From positions 33,463,608 to 33,527,607 of the forward strand of contig NC_088300.1 of NCBI RefSeq assembly GCF_032854445.1: a stretch of 64,000 bases of DNA. Direction: 5' to 3'. The position numbers were made by a program, and so were the translations under genes. The notes beneath the pieces are model-generated. The model had not been told where the DNA came from. It saw only the letters and a list, made by a program, of their open reading frames with translations, and searched no databases. This stretch comes from Liolophura sinensis. Lineage: Eukaryota; Mollusca; Polyplacophora; Chitonida; Chitonidae. Below, piece by piece: positions 48,650 to 61,200 of this stretch. Numbering within the stretch: position 1 is the stretch's first letter; each line of letters starts with the position of its first letter.

Positions 48650-48935
48650 ATTTATTGATATTTGGTTATTGCTTTACGCAGCTGTTCACTCATACGATGG
48701 TGGCCAATTTTTCGGCTGGAGGAAAAAAGGAGTGTCTGACTTAAACTACCGAACTTCGATGGTGAACTTCCCCAGATGTGACGTACAAATGTCCACGTTA
48801 TATTGGTTGATGAAAGTGAGACCCTCGACGTCTGTGACGAAGACGATCGTCAAAGGCCATAATGCTTGGCGCTGTCGTATAAGTGAAATATTCTTGAGTA
48901 GGGCATAAACCATCAATCAAAAAATAAATAAAGTA
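48650..48935. repeat. Two SINE family 1 ends in inverted arrangement
   Basis: The left part (48650-48720) matches the SINE 3' end on the minus strand in diverged form; the right part (48858-48935) has GTCGTATAAGTGAAATATTC and the ATCAAAAAATAAATAAAG tail on the plus strand. The centre does not match the SINE body. Confidence 0.65.
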
Positions 48936-51061
48936 ATCTTCAGAGGCCTTTAAGAACGGTACTGAAATAAATGAAAATACCAACTTCCTGTAAGAGCTTA
49001 ATGGCAGGAAGATTCAGTAAGAAACGGAGCCTCCGCTGGCTGGCTAGTCTCTCAGAACGTAAAATTTCCTGCGGGTTCCACGCATAATATCCAACGGATA
49101 TATAGTGTGCCAGCGAACCTTTTACAGTTTCCGAATACAACAACACCATACGCATGACGTCAGTAAACTCTAACTGGTTGAGTCAATGTTCTCCAAGAGA
49201 GATTAGTTACGTATGTGACGGGGAAAACAGAGTTGAGATGCGGTATGAGTACCTTGTTGGTGTATTATGACAGGAGTGTCCGCTGATAGTCAGACAGCGC
49301 GATATACATGCATGTAGTTCTAGCTTTTGTGCGCCTAGTGGGCGTCTATCAGATATGTGCTGTGGATCATTTGGCTACAGTTTCATTTGATAATGCGTTT
49401 TTCCCCCCAACTCTTTTACCCACTCTGAACTTCACCGGTGCTTTGTTCAGTCATTGATTTGACCACTTTGATCCGTGTGAAAAGAATAGCCACTAAACTC
49501 GTCCTGTTCATTACATCAAATATTCATCATCGAAATTGTCAAGTATCTTCAGCTTCAATGCTTCAGACAGTCATTCTGTGTCGAATATACAGACAATAGC
49601 GAATATACAGACAAAAAGCACTAGGACACGCTACAAATATTCCCGTTATGGACCTTAGCTCTGGGAATTCTCTGCAGTTGTGCTAAATTATTCCAGTTCA
49701 TAAAACGGTTAGTCGCATCGTTTGTACATTTTGCTGTACTGAGACACCGCAATTTAACTATCACGGTTGGTTGGTTTCATCGCTTACCTCTCGGCCATTA
49801 AGGAAAATTACAGTAACTAGTGGACAAAGTTTCAGTTTACTGTGACTCGGTGTCAGGATGAAAGCAATACTTAGCCTCTGAAGAAGGAGGCTATCCGGTA
49901 AGGACGGTAAAAGCATTAGACACAGTCGTGATATAAAAACATCTATTGATTTGGAGTTAAAACCGTGTACTTTTTCCATTACACTGGGTCATTATGTAGA
50001 TCATATAATAAAAGACATATAACAAAGGGAGCAAAGTCCGGTGATCCGGGAGCAAACTACCTCACCCTGCAGGTTTCTGAGAAACTTCCTGACTGAAAGC
50101 TGCATTGGAGAATGTCAACGGGTTTTCCATTTCAATCACATTTTCGCGCAACGATCTATATTAGCTACATGTGCCTGACACCCCTCAGGTTTTGGCGTTT
50201 CATACTGCTTTCTGGCTTGAGTTAAAGACGCTTTTTCCCTCACCCATAAGTACACGAGTCGCGTGGGACTTACCAGACTTGGATAAGAACTGAACAGGAC
50301 AAGCTGTTGGTGACTGACCGACGGTATTCCTTTATTAAATTGTACAGGACAGAGCGGCCTGACGTGTGAAACACAGAGATATGACAAGTAATGTCAGATA
50401 GGTTTTGTATGAACTTCACTCTACCCCCGCCAGCCAAGAGCGTTTATTTTTAAATCCTGGCTCATCCAATCCAAATCAACCTGCTTCCATTCCAACTGTC
50501 AATGACTCAATGAACCGGTCATGTAAGGCTACACCAAAATTTCTCCAAATGGCTACAAATGACATGAAGTACTTCTCTTCGTGTAACGCGACACCGAAGC
50601 GTTACGCATACAAGGCAAATGCATAGGTGAAAATGAATGCAAAGTTCAAATAAGGAACTGTGACATGGGTATGTAAGCACTTCTTGAACAGGGCGATAGC
50701 AGCATTTAAGCAGTCAGCAAAAAGGTCAATCAGTCAACACAATTTCGCCATTCAACTGACGACAGAGACGCTTTATAGGTCTGTTTGTCAGTGTTGGGTT
50801 CACGGTGTATATAAATTTTTCTTCGCTTTATAATACATGGCTGTATTGACCATCATAACTTTGCACAGAATAATGACGTTTCCTTTCGTCGCAGGGTTTG
50901 CAGCTTTTTTCATCAAAAAGATGAAATTTTATACATAATTGCACAAAGAAGTGCCTAGATGTATCTCCTAGCAGAAACAAATAAAAAAGAAACAACTTAT
51001 TCAGAGAGACCATGTAGAACCGGCTTAATAGATAAAACTATATACAGTATTGATCAACAGT

Positions 51062-51306
51062 TCAAACTTGGTGCAATCTTGGAAGGTCTTGTAGCATAAT
51101 TCCACCAAAGATCACTCCCAAGATGATCGCACCGACGCCTCCAATGCTCTGTGCACTCGGCCGGTCGTCAGGCGCACTTTCGTGCTTCCGCTTGTAGGCG
51201 GAAACATTTCTTTTGTCAACCGTGATCATGTCTCCCAGAATCTGGGACACAACGACTGCCCTTTCCTCCTTTGACAAGGGCGTGGATCGAGGACATCGGC
51301 ACCGAC
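51062..51306 (-). CDS. Copy C exon: CRCPR module, membrane span and tail
   Basis: Starts in phase 1 after CCAAATAG and ends at the stop at 51062, giving 80 full codons. It reads GRCRCPRSTPLSKEE, DKRNVSAYKRKHESAPDDR, PSAQSIGGVG, a membrane span (IILGVIFGGIML) and a short tail LQDLPRLHQV. One cysteine of the CxCPC core is Arg here, and the YxxM of copy B is absent. Confidence 0.85.
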
Positions 51307-54300
51307 CTATTTGGAAAGAAATCATCGCAACAGAACCTAAATGTAAGACGATACGTCAGAGAAGATTTCTTTTTAATTACTAACAATGAGCGTGGGGGAT
51401 AAAAGTTTTGTTTCACACACGGCTAACCACTTTAAAGGCTAACCTGACAAAACACAAAGTTTATTATCAACATATTCACGCCCGAAATGAATTGGTGCAA
51501 TGTAAGTTTGTAACTCTTACCGTGCTCAACCAACACCGTCTGTGGGTCTCCCGCCATGTCAGTTTCTGATACGGTACTACCGTCCTGTTGACTGATAATG
51601 GTGCAAGATGAACCGGCACAGCTTTCGAACAGTGTCCACATTGTGGTATCAACTGTCGATGGTGAAGGGAGAACCCGGACCGTAAGTTGTTCCGGAGACT
51701 TACTAGACAGTAGCATATGCTCTGCCACGGTGTATTCTGTCGTTCTTTCTACCGTGGATGGCTGGACGGAAGATCGACAAGTGTCCTCGGACTGGAGGGT
51801 AATGGGTTGAACCTCTGGTCCTATCGTATATTGGGTTGTAACAGGATTGCTGTCTTCTCTACATGACAAGGACGGATGGGAGCTATCGTCGACAAGGCCA
51901 CTACATATTGTACTCTGGTCCACTGCGGCTGGGACAAGAACAATGACGGAATCAAAATACTCAACTAAAAATCGTTGCCGTAGAAAAAGAAATAAATGAA
52001 GTAAAGGCAACGCAAAAGAGTAAAACAATGCAATTGATTAATGTACATTTTTTGAAAGTTTATTTTTAATTTTCCTTTTTTTTAATCCTGTTGAAATCTC
52101 TAACACACCCTGTGTTTTAAATTTTACACTCTATTCCCATATACAATTTGTACAGTTTCGCAATCAAACACTAAACCTGATCTGGATTACTCCTGGAATC
52201 TGTCTTCCACACATATTTATCATGATATGCAATAAATCACATGAATGTGCGCATAATTATACCTAATATAAATGAACTGCATAAAGCATACCAGTGATGT
52301 AATATTTACCTGTATAGCAGATTCGTATTGATGCTGTGTGATTTGGCATGTGACGAGCATCCGAAAGTGTCAGCGTGAAAGGGCTAGGTTCCTTATGAAT
52401 GGTGCAAGTCTTCTGAACATCACCGTAAGTGACTGCCCAACATGTCATATCTGAATTCTCTCCCACGGAACATTTAGCCTGGCAGTCCTCTATAGTATTA
52501 TATGTGTCAGGGAGGAGAACGGAGTCACTTGTTGTGGGAAATCCCTTCCCATGTACCGAGGAATATGTGCACTCACCTAGAGGGAGCGAAAAATTCTTCT
52601 GAAAGATTTATTTTCACATTCAACAAAGTCTGTTATCTGAGCGATTCTAGAATATATTGTTATTGCTGCAGATTATTTTGTTAAACATAAACTATATATT
52701 CTGTTAATTCAACATAACCGTTTTATTAGGCTAACATCATTATGTCGAGTGAGTGAGAGTGCCTGGGGTTTAACGTCGTACTCAACAATTTTTCAGTCAT
52801 ATGGCGACGAAGGAATCCTTAGGGTGTACGTAATGTGCCTCCTTGTCGCAGGACGAATTTCCACCGCTCTTTTATCTAGTGCTGCTTCACTGAGACGACT
52901 TACCGAAGGCAAGGCAGGCGCCCCGCCCGAGCCATTACGCTGATGAGAGTCAACCAGTTGCACTATCTCTTTCATGCTGAACGCCAAGCGAAGAAGTTCA
53001 TTATTATGTTGCATGTGACAGAATGCTGTGTTATGATAACAGAATACATCCTATCATCATTCAGGCAACAAATTTTCTGTTAAATTTAACTGATTAACTT
53101 TCGAATGTTAATTGCAATTATGCTTAATGGCTATAAGTGCTTAACCGTGTGTTCGAATCCCTGGGAGCAGAAATTTGCTTTGCTGTTATTTAATGGAGAA
53201 AAAAAGAGATGAAAGATCGTGAGAACTTATGTGCAAGTAAGGTGTTTTTGTGCGATTTTCTTCTTTAAGGAAAAAACCTTATTTGAAAACATTCCTTTAC
53301 GTTTGTTGTCCCGCACGTCGAATAAAATTATTTGTAAAGTATGTAAATTTGTTGTTTATATCCAAACAAATGCATTTAAAACATTTATTTATGATTACGC
53401 AAAGAGGATGCAATATACACAAGATGGTGTCCCCAAATAACCACCATACTAACACTCCTTCCAAGCGTCTTTTCACTTGAAAGCAAAATGGAATAAAAAT
53501 ATTGAAGACCACATTTACAGCTAACATTTCGCTCTCTTTCATGTGAACTTTATGTAATTTTTTTTCTCCACTTTGATTTTTCAGAATGACTTAATGGTTT
53601 GGATATTGCACATATACGGTACGTGGCTCACAAAGACTAACATTACATGGACAGCAGATATCGCCTCTGATGTTCCGAAGCTTTCATTATGCTCTACTTA
53701 TGCGCCTTTAAAGTAACTTTCTCAACTACTGTCTAGACATTATCCCGAATTTTCGCCTCTATTTGCTTTTCCTTGCTTGTGACCAATATCATTTAACAGA
53801 TTTCTTCCGAATATCTGCAATCATTCTCCTTTTGTTACAATATTCGTGCTCTTCTTCTTGCAGTCTACAGTTTTGATTTCACGCAACGTGGCCTATTGAT
53901 TATACTAACAAGATGCGTGAACAAATTTGCCAATAGCTAAATCCAGCATCTCGGCAATACGTTACTTGTTCAGAAATTTAGCATGGGCGACTTATCATAT
54001 CTAGAAGCATTTCGTGATGTCACAATGACAAGTTTTTCAACGACTGCAAAATCTGAAACACTGTAAAACGTTTTCTATAATGTATAGGCGTAAAGAGGGT
54101 TAGGTCAGTTTATTTCTGTTCCCCATTTATATCTGACAAAATGGAGCAACGCCTACAATTTTCCCACAAATGAACTGACTGTGGTTAGAACATCGTTTAT
54201 TTCACCGTTTCTGCCTATAGCACAGAACAGAGGTTCATTCGGCTCTTCTACAAAAGAGCTAAAAACTTATGAGAAATATTTAAACGTGTAATTGGTAGAT

Positions 54301-55839
54301 CAATGATGAGGAGCGATCTTAGTATAGGAAAGCCACAAGGTTTTGTCCACCAGTTTCCATCATCATGGTCTGTACCGACACACGATTGATTGGTAACGTC
54401 ATTTGGTTCTCTACCGGAGATTCCATCCGAGTACCACTTTTGAAATTTGCTTTCCATCAGCGTACAGTCTGTCCAGGTCTTCAGCATATTGGGTATATCG
54501 TCGTCGAATAGTCCTATCCAACAAAGTCTTTCTCTGAAAGAAAATTGTACCTTAAACTATCTAATCTAGTGTAAGCGGTTGCAGGCTGACGCCTGCACTA
54601 AATGTAGTCTACACAGCAGTTTTTACGTCACTTCACACTAGAGTAAAAATGTTGAGGGCAGATGACCATTCTAAACTATGTGGTAAACTAGTGTAGTCAG
54701 ATGTTCTGCACCTTGAAGTGACTCTCACTTGCAGCATATTTTGCCAGCATGATATATTTTCCTTACCTACATTTGGACAATGTAGAGCCGAAGTCTACCT
54801 CTAGTTTAGCTTTAAATTTTGCTTTCAGGATAAATCTTTCTTAGGCAATATCGATCTAGCTCTCTATATATGGTACACTTTGGGAATATAATTCAAGACG
54901 TACAGTACAGAGAGGAAAACCAGAGGAATGACCACACTCTGATAGCTGGCAAATGGTTACACGTAACCGGTGGAATACGGCCTCTTGTCAAATGACCTCA
55001 CTCAGGTTTTTATTCTAACTGTTCGTGCGGATGCATAATTACTACCATAATTTTTGCACCACGGCTTAAGCAGACTTAGCTTAAAAAAAGGCAGTGATGT
55101 TAATTGCCGTATATTAGACTGGTCTAGAAATACTCAAAATGCTGTGTTACCATCACAATTAACATACCATCACACTTAATTAATGAAGCTTACAACGGTG
55201 CTTTTGTGTGTAGGAATTACGAAAGCATAACAAGAGCTCACACCAATGTCTGTGGTACATACCCTTGTACAAACAGCTTACACGATCATCGACAGCTTCA
55301 GAATTATTGGCAGAACATTGATGTTTTGTTTGTTTCAAATCTGATACCAACACTGCCATGTTGAATTCACGGTTTTCGTCCGATTCCTCACACTATCATA
55401 ATAGCCGCTGGCCGGCGTCTTATGGGCGGAATGTTCTTGAGTATGGTGTAAAATATAGAGTTTACGACTGTTTAACTAAACTGGCCCCAGGCTGTCTTCC
55501 AAAACAGACAGCCAATTTACTGGCGCCCCTGACTTTAACGTTGCCTTTTCGGTTCGTTTTTTTGGTGGGAGGTAAAGTGAACATATCAATAACAAAAGTA
55601 TGTAGTCCTGTTATTTTTAAGTATCAAAATGTTTTCTAACCAACGAATATGTATCCAATGGAGAAAATATACTTACTGAAGATGTTTCCAATCGTTTTGT
55701 GCGAAGTACTGTATAACTTCGGATTTTTCACTGCTTGAAATCTGAACCAGGTTGCCGCCTTTGGCGTTGCATACGTTGTTAGCCGTGTTCCATGAGCACC
55801 TCTCTCCATAAAACGTCAGTTCATATTTCAAAGACGTTC
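51062..55839 (-). CDS. Copy C: lectin/PAN/mucin receptor paralogue, signal exon not found and CTLD damaged
   Basis: Five exons are recognisable on the minus strand: CTLD-1 55839-55677, CTLD-2 from 54533 (3' end broken near 54335), PAN 52576-52310, stalk 51928-51521 and tail 51306-51062. All have phases that match copy B. The PAN, stalk and tail exons are fully open and join in frame to a stop at 51062. Two defects stand out: no signal-peptide exon is visible between 55840 and 57576, and CTLD-2 loses its last conserved cysteine and donor site. Copy C may be decaying, may use only its 3' exons, or may be joined to copy D upstream, whose stalk exon ends in the same phase. Protein function as a whole is uncertain. 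Confidence 0.65.
51521..51928 (-). CDS. Copy C exon: Ser/Thr-rich stalk, shortest version
   Basis: The exon opens AAVDQSTICS, keeps PSLSC, LPSPSTVDTT and ESCAGSSCT, then reaches its donor after VLVEHG. It lacks most of the Thr/Glu repeat tract seen in copies A and B and is therefore 408 nt. The frame is fully open and the phase is 1-1. Confidence 0.82.
52310..52576 (-). CDS. Copy C exon: PAN/apple-like domain
   Basis: This 267-nt exon in phase 1-1 reads ECTYSS, IEDCQAKCSVGE, MTCWAVTYGD, KTCTIHKEP and SIRICYTG. Its cysteine spacing is the same as copy B, and its sequence is intermediate between copies B and D. Acceptor CCCTCTAG and donor GTAAAT are intact. Confidence 0.8.
52742..53010 (+). 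repeat. SINE-like family 2 copy in the copy C intron
   Basis: GAGTGAGTGAGAGTGCCTGG, TTTAACGTCGTACTCAACAA, TTTTATCTAGTGCTGCTTCA and GAACGCCAAGCGAAGAAG. It lies between the broken CTLD-2 exon and the PAN exon of copy C. Confidence 0.82.
54335..54533 (-). pseudogene. Copy C exon: second half of C-type lectin domain, 3' end lost
   Basis: The exon opens in phase 2 after TTTCTTTCAG and encodes LCWIGLFDDD, TWTDCTL, EPNDV, SCVGTD and WWTKPCGF. After CGF the sequence leaves the family: the expected FICEK segment with the fourth conserved cysteine and the GTGAGT donor are replaced by unrelated sequence that runs open to about 54248. Without that cysteine the long-range CTLD disulphide cannot form. Confidence 0.75.
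54850..55180 (+). repeat. Unnamed dispersed repeat R2, copy 3
   Basis: GACGTACAGTACAGAGAGG, GATAGCTGGCAAATGGTTAC, CCTCTTGTCAAATGACCTC, TTTTTATTCTAACTGTTCG. It lies in the intron between the two CTLD exons of copy C. Confidence 0.75.
55383..55455 (+). repeat. SINE family 1, 3' fragment
   Basis: CATAATAGCCGCTGGCCGGC followed by TTCTTGAGTATGGTGTAAAA; the segment for TATAAGTGAAATA is deleted. It lies upstream of the copy C CTLD-1 exon's donor side. Confidence 0.65.
55677..55839 (-). CDS. Copy C exon: first half of C-type lectin domain
   Basis: The exon begins after TTTTGGTAG in phase 1 and ends at CATCTTCA before GTAAGT in phase 2. It reads TSLKYELTF, WNTANNVCNAKGGNLV, SSSEKSEVIQYF and NDWKHL, close to copy B but shorter by about six codons at its start. 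The first CTLD cysteine is present. Confidence 0.82.
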
Positions 55840-57576
55840 CTACCAAAATTAAGTGAATCGTTTATTAGTTTGCCTAGGTAGTATAAATTTTAAGTAGTAT
55901 TTATGGTAGTTATTTTCTCATAGCAATAAGTACAATGTTAAACGATGTTAGACCAGCCAGTGCATAGTCTTTAAAACTCAAAATGATGAAATGCGCCATG
56001 CGGCATTCCTGACTTTCCGTAGAATCTATGACATTCTCGCTTTACACTGAAGGACCTGATACGGTAAGGCGGAATATCGGCCCCAGGGATGTACAATAAG
56101 AATGTGCAAATTTCATAATTCCAGCACAATTCTGTAAATTTCCAAATCAGAGGTATAAAACCTGATCAAAGTTCCTGTAAATGTTGTCTAGCCATAGAAG
56201 ATATTGTTGACGGGTTATAACCCACGAAATATGCACTCTCGTTCAAAAACGCCAATTCCAATGCTTCGAACGAGGCACTATGTTTTTGATTTACTGTATG
56301 AAGATCGACGTTAACCAAAAATATTTTACTAAAACTTTCATGTATATATTTCAGGGTGCTGTCAGAGTTTCTTTTTGGTTAACATTTGCCTCCATATGTA
56401 AAACGTAAACTTTATAAGGTGATCAGTTTTTTCAAATATTGGCAAGTTTAAAATAAATATTTCTACAATAATGTGTAAGGCAACAGTGAACTAACGAAGT
56501 CGATGTGGAGAACACGTTTGAGCACACTGAGAAAGAGTTCGAATCTCATTTCTTTTCTTTTCTTTGGAAACATACTATTGCTTGACTAAAGATCTATATG
56601 TAAGCCAACTTTTTTTAAAATAAATGTTGAATGAATCGGAATTATTAATAATTAAAGTATGCTAATACGTAACATGTTTCAACTGTATAGTGAATCCTGC
56701 TTGAGAGCCCATGTCCTCGTCTACCATTAACTTGCCATGTTATGTGTAATATGTACAGTAGCTATAAGGCTGAAAGTTACATTTGTTATGTATTAAGTAA
56801 TCTGATTGGTTTTTAATGGCCTGCTGAAGGTTTTCGAAACAAAAAACCTCAGTGATTTCTTCACTCAATAGTGCTTGAGAAAGAAGTCATGTCAGTGTGA
56901 CCAGAATTTAGGCTGTACTATTTTTCGATTTTATGACCTATACATTACCAGCACGGATATAAGATTCTCTTCAGTGCATGTTTTGCAAGGTCCATAAATC
57001 GCACGCTTGCCATACAACAGGGAAAGCGAAGTATTACAGAACTGAAAACAGAAGTCGCCTTACGAAAGATTCCCTGCCTTACCATACCAGGGTCGTCTCA
57101 CAATTCGAGTAAGGTTTACCCACACAGTTTCGGGTGCAACACTCGATTCTACCCTTGTGTATGCTAATCAGCGATTAAGCAACCAACGCCTGAGATGCTC
57201 GATCTCATTTCTGTCTTCACAAAAATTCGGAATCGTGTAAGTTCTTTGTATTGAGAGACCACGTTGGAGAAAGAGTAGATGAGAGCAACATGTTAGTTAC
57301 ATGTAGCAGATGGCGCTATTTCAGTTTGTGACGTAAGGGGAATTCCAAGAATTCTGTTTTCTCATGAATTACTGGACCACAGATCTATTTGTAGGTTCAC
57401 AATATGGCTTCACGGAGAGAGTTAGTCCTTTAGCTTGCTTTTTTTTTTGAGACCTTTCTTTTTTAATTGTAAAAAATCAAATCTTTTGATGTTGGGACTA
57501 TAAGCAATCGGCTTTAATTTGTAGTAAAACTGATCTGAAGTTTTGTTTTAAGGTAAAAGCAAATAAGTTACATTAC
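55840..57576. other. Gap between copy D stalk and copy C CTLD-1
   Basis: Searched by eye on the minus strand for a tail exon (CxCPC, TSAPD) and for a signal exon like that at 47046-46986; neither is present. Confidence 0.6.
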
Positions 57577-58216
57577 CTTGTTCAGATCGCTCCCTTTGGT
57601 CATCTCCCGGTAAGAGAGTGGTTGTCATGGAGATGAGAGGCGTTTCCTGGAGACTGCTCATACTGTTGTTATTCCAGGTCGTAGTTGACAATTCCTGACT
57701 TGCAGCCGCCACAAAAGCAGTTGATGGCATAAGAGTGATCGCAGACTGCTGCTGGGTGGTATAATTTGGTATAGCAGAACTTTCGGTCGAATAAGCATAC
57801 ATGTTAGGCTCTGCTTGCCCACTTTCACGTACGACTATGGACGTCATGGGCGTGACAGAACTCTCATGGCTACCTATTATTGCGGAATAATCCCAAGTCA
57901 TTGTCGAATTATTCACTTGGAATCTTTCGGTGGTTTGCCCAATAGTCTCCAGTCGTGGCGTCGACGGATGCGGTTGACGGGAAATTTGTGGCCACGGATT
58001 GGACGTTGTAGTTAGGTATTTCAAGTCCTTCACTCTTGTTAATTAAATTAAGCGTAGGAAGGTCAGTGTATTTTGACCAATGTGTTGTTGTTTGAGCATA
58101 ATCTGGTGCTGAGGTTGGTAAGATTTCACCAGCACTTGAGATTTCTTGGCACGATACAGAGGGAGAAGAGCTGTTGTCCATCAGTTCAGCTTCAATCACT
58201 GGCAGATCCGTTGTAG
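57577..58216 (-). pseudogene. Copy D exon: Ser/Thr-rich stalk with a frame change
   Basis: The acceptor TTGTTACAG and the family start (ATTDLP, then SPSVSC) set frame one, which stops at 57909 after RKIPSE. The rest (ERFQVNNST, SSVTPMTS, ELSTTTWNN, LLPGDD) is open in frame two up to the donor at 57577, and that donor gives the family's phase 1 only in frame two. Frame two is closed upstream by a TAA near 58042. I see no good intron inside that would repair it. Confidence 0.65.
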
Positions 58217-61200
58217 CTGTAACAACAAATTTATTGACTAGAAACCCGTTTGGCAAAGCTTACGTAAAGCGTTTAGGTGCACGTAAGTACCATGTGAACC
58301 AGGACTATATGTGTTAGGTCGAAAAGGTTGTCACACTACCCTGACACAGGCAAGCAGTAAACACAGGCAAGCAGTATACATACATACATGTATAGATATA
58401 TATATATGTTTATTGACTGACGTTCTGTACCAAGCTGAAGATAATTCCATTTTTGGGTCTTACTGGCGCAAAAAAAATCTGAAAAAGGCCGGGAAATTCT
58501 CCACACTCTTCCTAATGCCGTTGACTCACCAAATACAGTTTTCTTTAATTCACATATATTTGATATAATTCGCTTTGAGCCTGCCAGTTCTCTGGAACAC
58601 CGCCTTCCAATGCGCTTCGATGGAAACTGAGGCGAAAACACTGATTTCAGTTTAGTACGGTTCCGAAAGCGCTTTTAGGTGCAATTTCTTCTTAATCACG
58701 TCACAATACGTCACACTTTGAGTATGATACTTCAGTGACGGAGGCATGGATCTTGCCCTGCCACAAAAAAAACCAAAAAAAAAACAAAAAAACGCAGTAT
58801 ATGTATACACACTTAATGATTCCTTGTCGTCATAGAATTTTCTGACAAGCATACATATATACAAAGATGGAAACTTATACCCCTTGACACACCGCATAGC
58901 CGAAATGAACAGAATCGAATTTCTCAAACCGTATAAGTACGTGGGTTGAATTCATTTATTTATTTATTTGATAGGTATTTTACGCCGTACTCAATAATAT
59001 TTAACTGATACGACGCCAGCCAGCATTATGGTGGGAAGAATTTGGGAAGAACCCAGGGGAAACCCGTGGCCATCTACAAGTTGCTGGAGACCTTACCTCG
59101 TACAACCATAGAGGATGCCAGAATGAGCATTAATATGATGATATATTGTAAAACTTGGCCTGGTAAATTCACCCATGTCTCTACTATTTCTATTATTAAT
59201 AGCATACCCAGTTACATGAATGCGTCTTAAAAACAAAGGCCTATCGAGATTCCATCTCGAAGACATTCGAGGAAATAATTTCTTATTGTGAACCATTACC
59301 TTATGCCTCCGGTATAGGGATATTTCTGAAACTCTGCCTTTGTGGCGTATATTCATTCTTTACGTTTAGCTAATTTAGATTCAAATGTTTTTACCGGATC
59401 GAGTTAAACGATGTTGCCAAGATTATTTAGATGTTGCATTAATGGCAAGCTGTGTTTCCTCGACCGCGTGCATTGGAGTCAGACAAGGTAGTATACTCTG
59501 CCCTCGTCTGTCCTCTGTAAACTTTGAAAAACCCTCACATTAGATCAACTGAAAATCTTATTACTAGAGATACGTCTGAATTGCATAATTATACATGTAT
59601 GTTGTTCTTCTTGGCGAACTGATTTGGTGGTCGAATTAGAATTTAAAATTTCTTTGGTATTTCTAAATATATATACATATCTAAATTGGACACAGAGGCT
59701 TAACCTGAGATTGTTTAGTTTTCGCCGTCTTTATGAAAGTGATAAAATGTCAAGCCCTACACGTGCGAAAAACATTAGTATTGCCCTAACATACACAGGA
59801 ATGCTTTGTCTTATGGTACGCCCTTCACATTACGGTATGGAGGAAGGCAGATACTTGACAAACACCTTGACTTTAAACCGAAGCCGTATCAAGTTATTGC
59901 CTTTGTTGGCCAATCCGCATCTCATTGACGGTGGGTCCAGCACAGTCCTTGCATCCAGTTTATTTGTGAACATTTCCTTTTACTAAAGTGGGTATCGCTT
60001 GGTTAATTGATCTGAGGCTAGCAGACACAGTAATCACCTTATAACTCTACAGCGGCGGACTGATAACTTTGAATTATTATAAGTTTAACACTTACAGTTA
60101 AATCCCAAATAATTAGGCCATCCATCCACCAGCACATTCACCAAAACCATACGGGCTTTTATCAGTGACATAATTGTTGTCTTATGAGGGTAGCATTAAT
60201 GGCATGGAATCGCCCTGCCACAAGACACAATATATTCTATCCAAAAAAAGAAACGCATAACCCGGTTTTTTGAGGAGGTGATGCAGTCTTTTCAATTATG
60301 CATAACTAAATAAGAATTGCTATTCTGCAAATATTTTTTTACACAGATTAAGGAAGGGTCCATATCTAGACAACAAGGCCATCAACTTGAGGTAAGACAC
60401 TCACAATGAGTCTCCCACTTGAGTGGAATGTCAGTATCGGTTGTGACCACCACGGGCACGAATAACAGTTCTGACACGCCTTGTCATGGACTGGATAAGA
60501 CGCTGGATAGAGGCCTGGGGAATGTTCTGCCACTACTCCTGCAAACATGCAATTTGCTCTTGAAGCGTTTGGGGTTGAGGTTGACGTTGGCGTAGACGTC
60601 GATCAAGTTCATCCCACAGATGCTCAATTGGGTTAAGATCAGTATTGTTGTAGCGGGCAGCAAGCCGTGAAATCGTGCTCTGGCTGACGTGTAGACGCCT
60701 AGAAATGGACGATTGGGACTCTCCAGCTTGAAGTCTTCCAATGGCAATATTTCTTGTGACAGTGTCAAGACGTGGCATGTTGAATCAGCTTGAAAACACC
60801 ACTTGAAAGACGCCGATTTCCGGCCCGAAGTTGCGGTTTTATAGTCACACACTGCATGCTTTTCCATGCGTAAGTTCGGCGTGTAAGACTGCACGTGATG
60901 CAGTGTGGTGCTGTATTTTTTACTTCTTCCAAAAACGGCCTCCAAACTCAACATTTTCAACCAAGAAATGTTTTGAGGAATAAAATGTGTGCTAACTGTG
61001 ACTATTAACAATATTAAAACACATTTTGCTCATGAAATGAAGACAAAATGTATTCATTTCATTTTAAAATAAAACAAAACACCTATGCGTTTCTTTTTTT
61101 GGATAGTATATGTACACACACCTTATGACTCCTCATCGTCATATGACTGAAACATTGTTAAGTACGACGTTAAACCCCAATCATACATACATAAATAATG

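Larger units (their letters stand above)
47143..51061. other. Intergenic DNA between copies C and B
   Basis: Contains SINE and R3 copies only. No exon of the receptor family or any other gene recognised. Confidence 0.6.
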
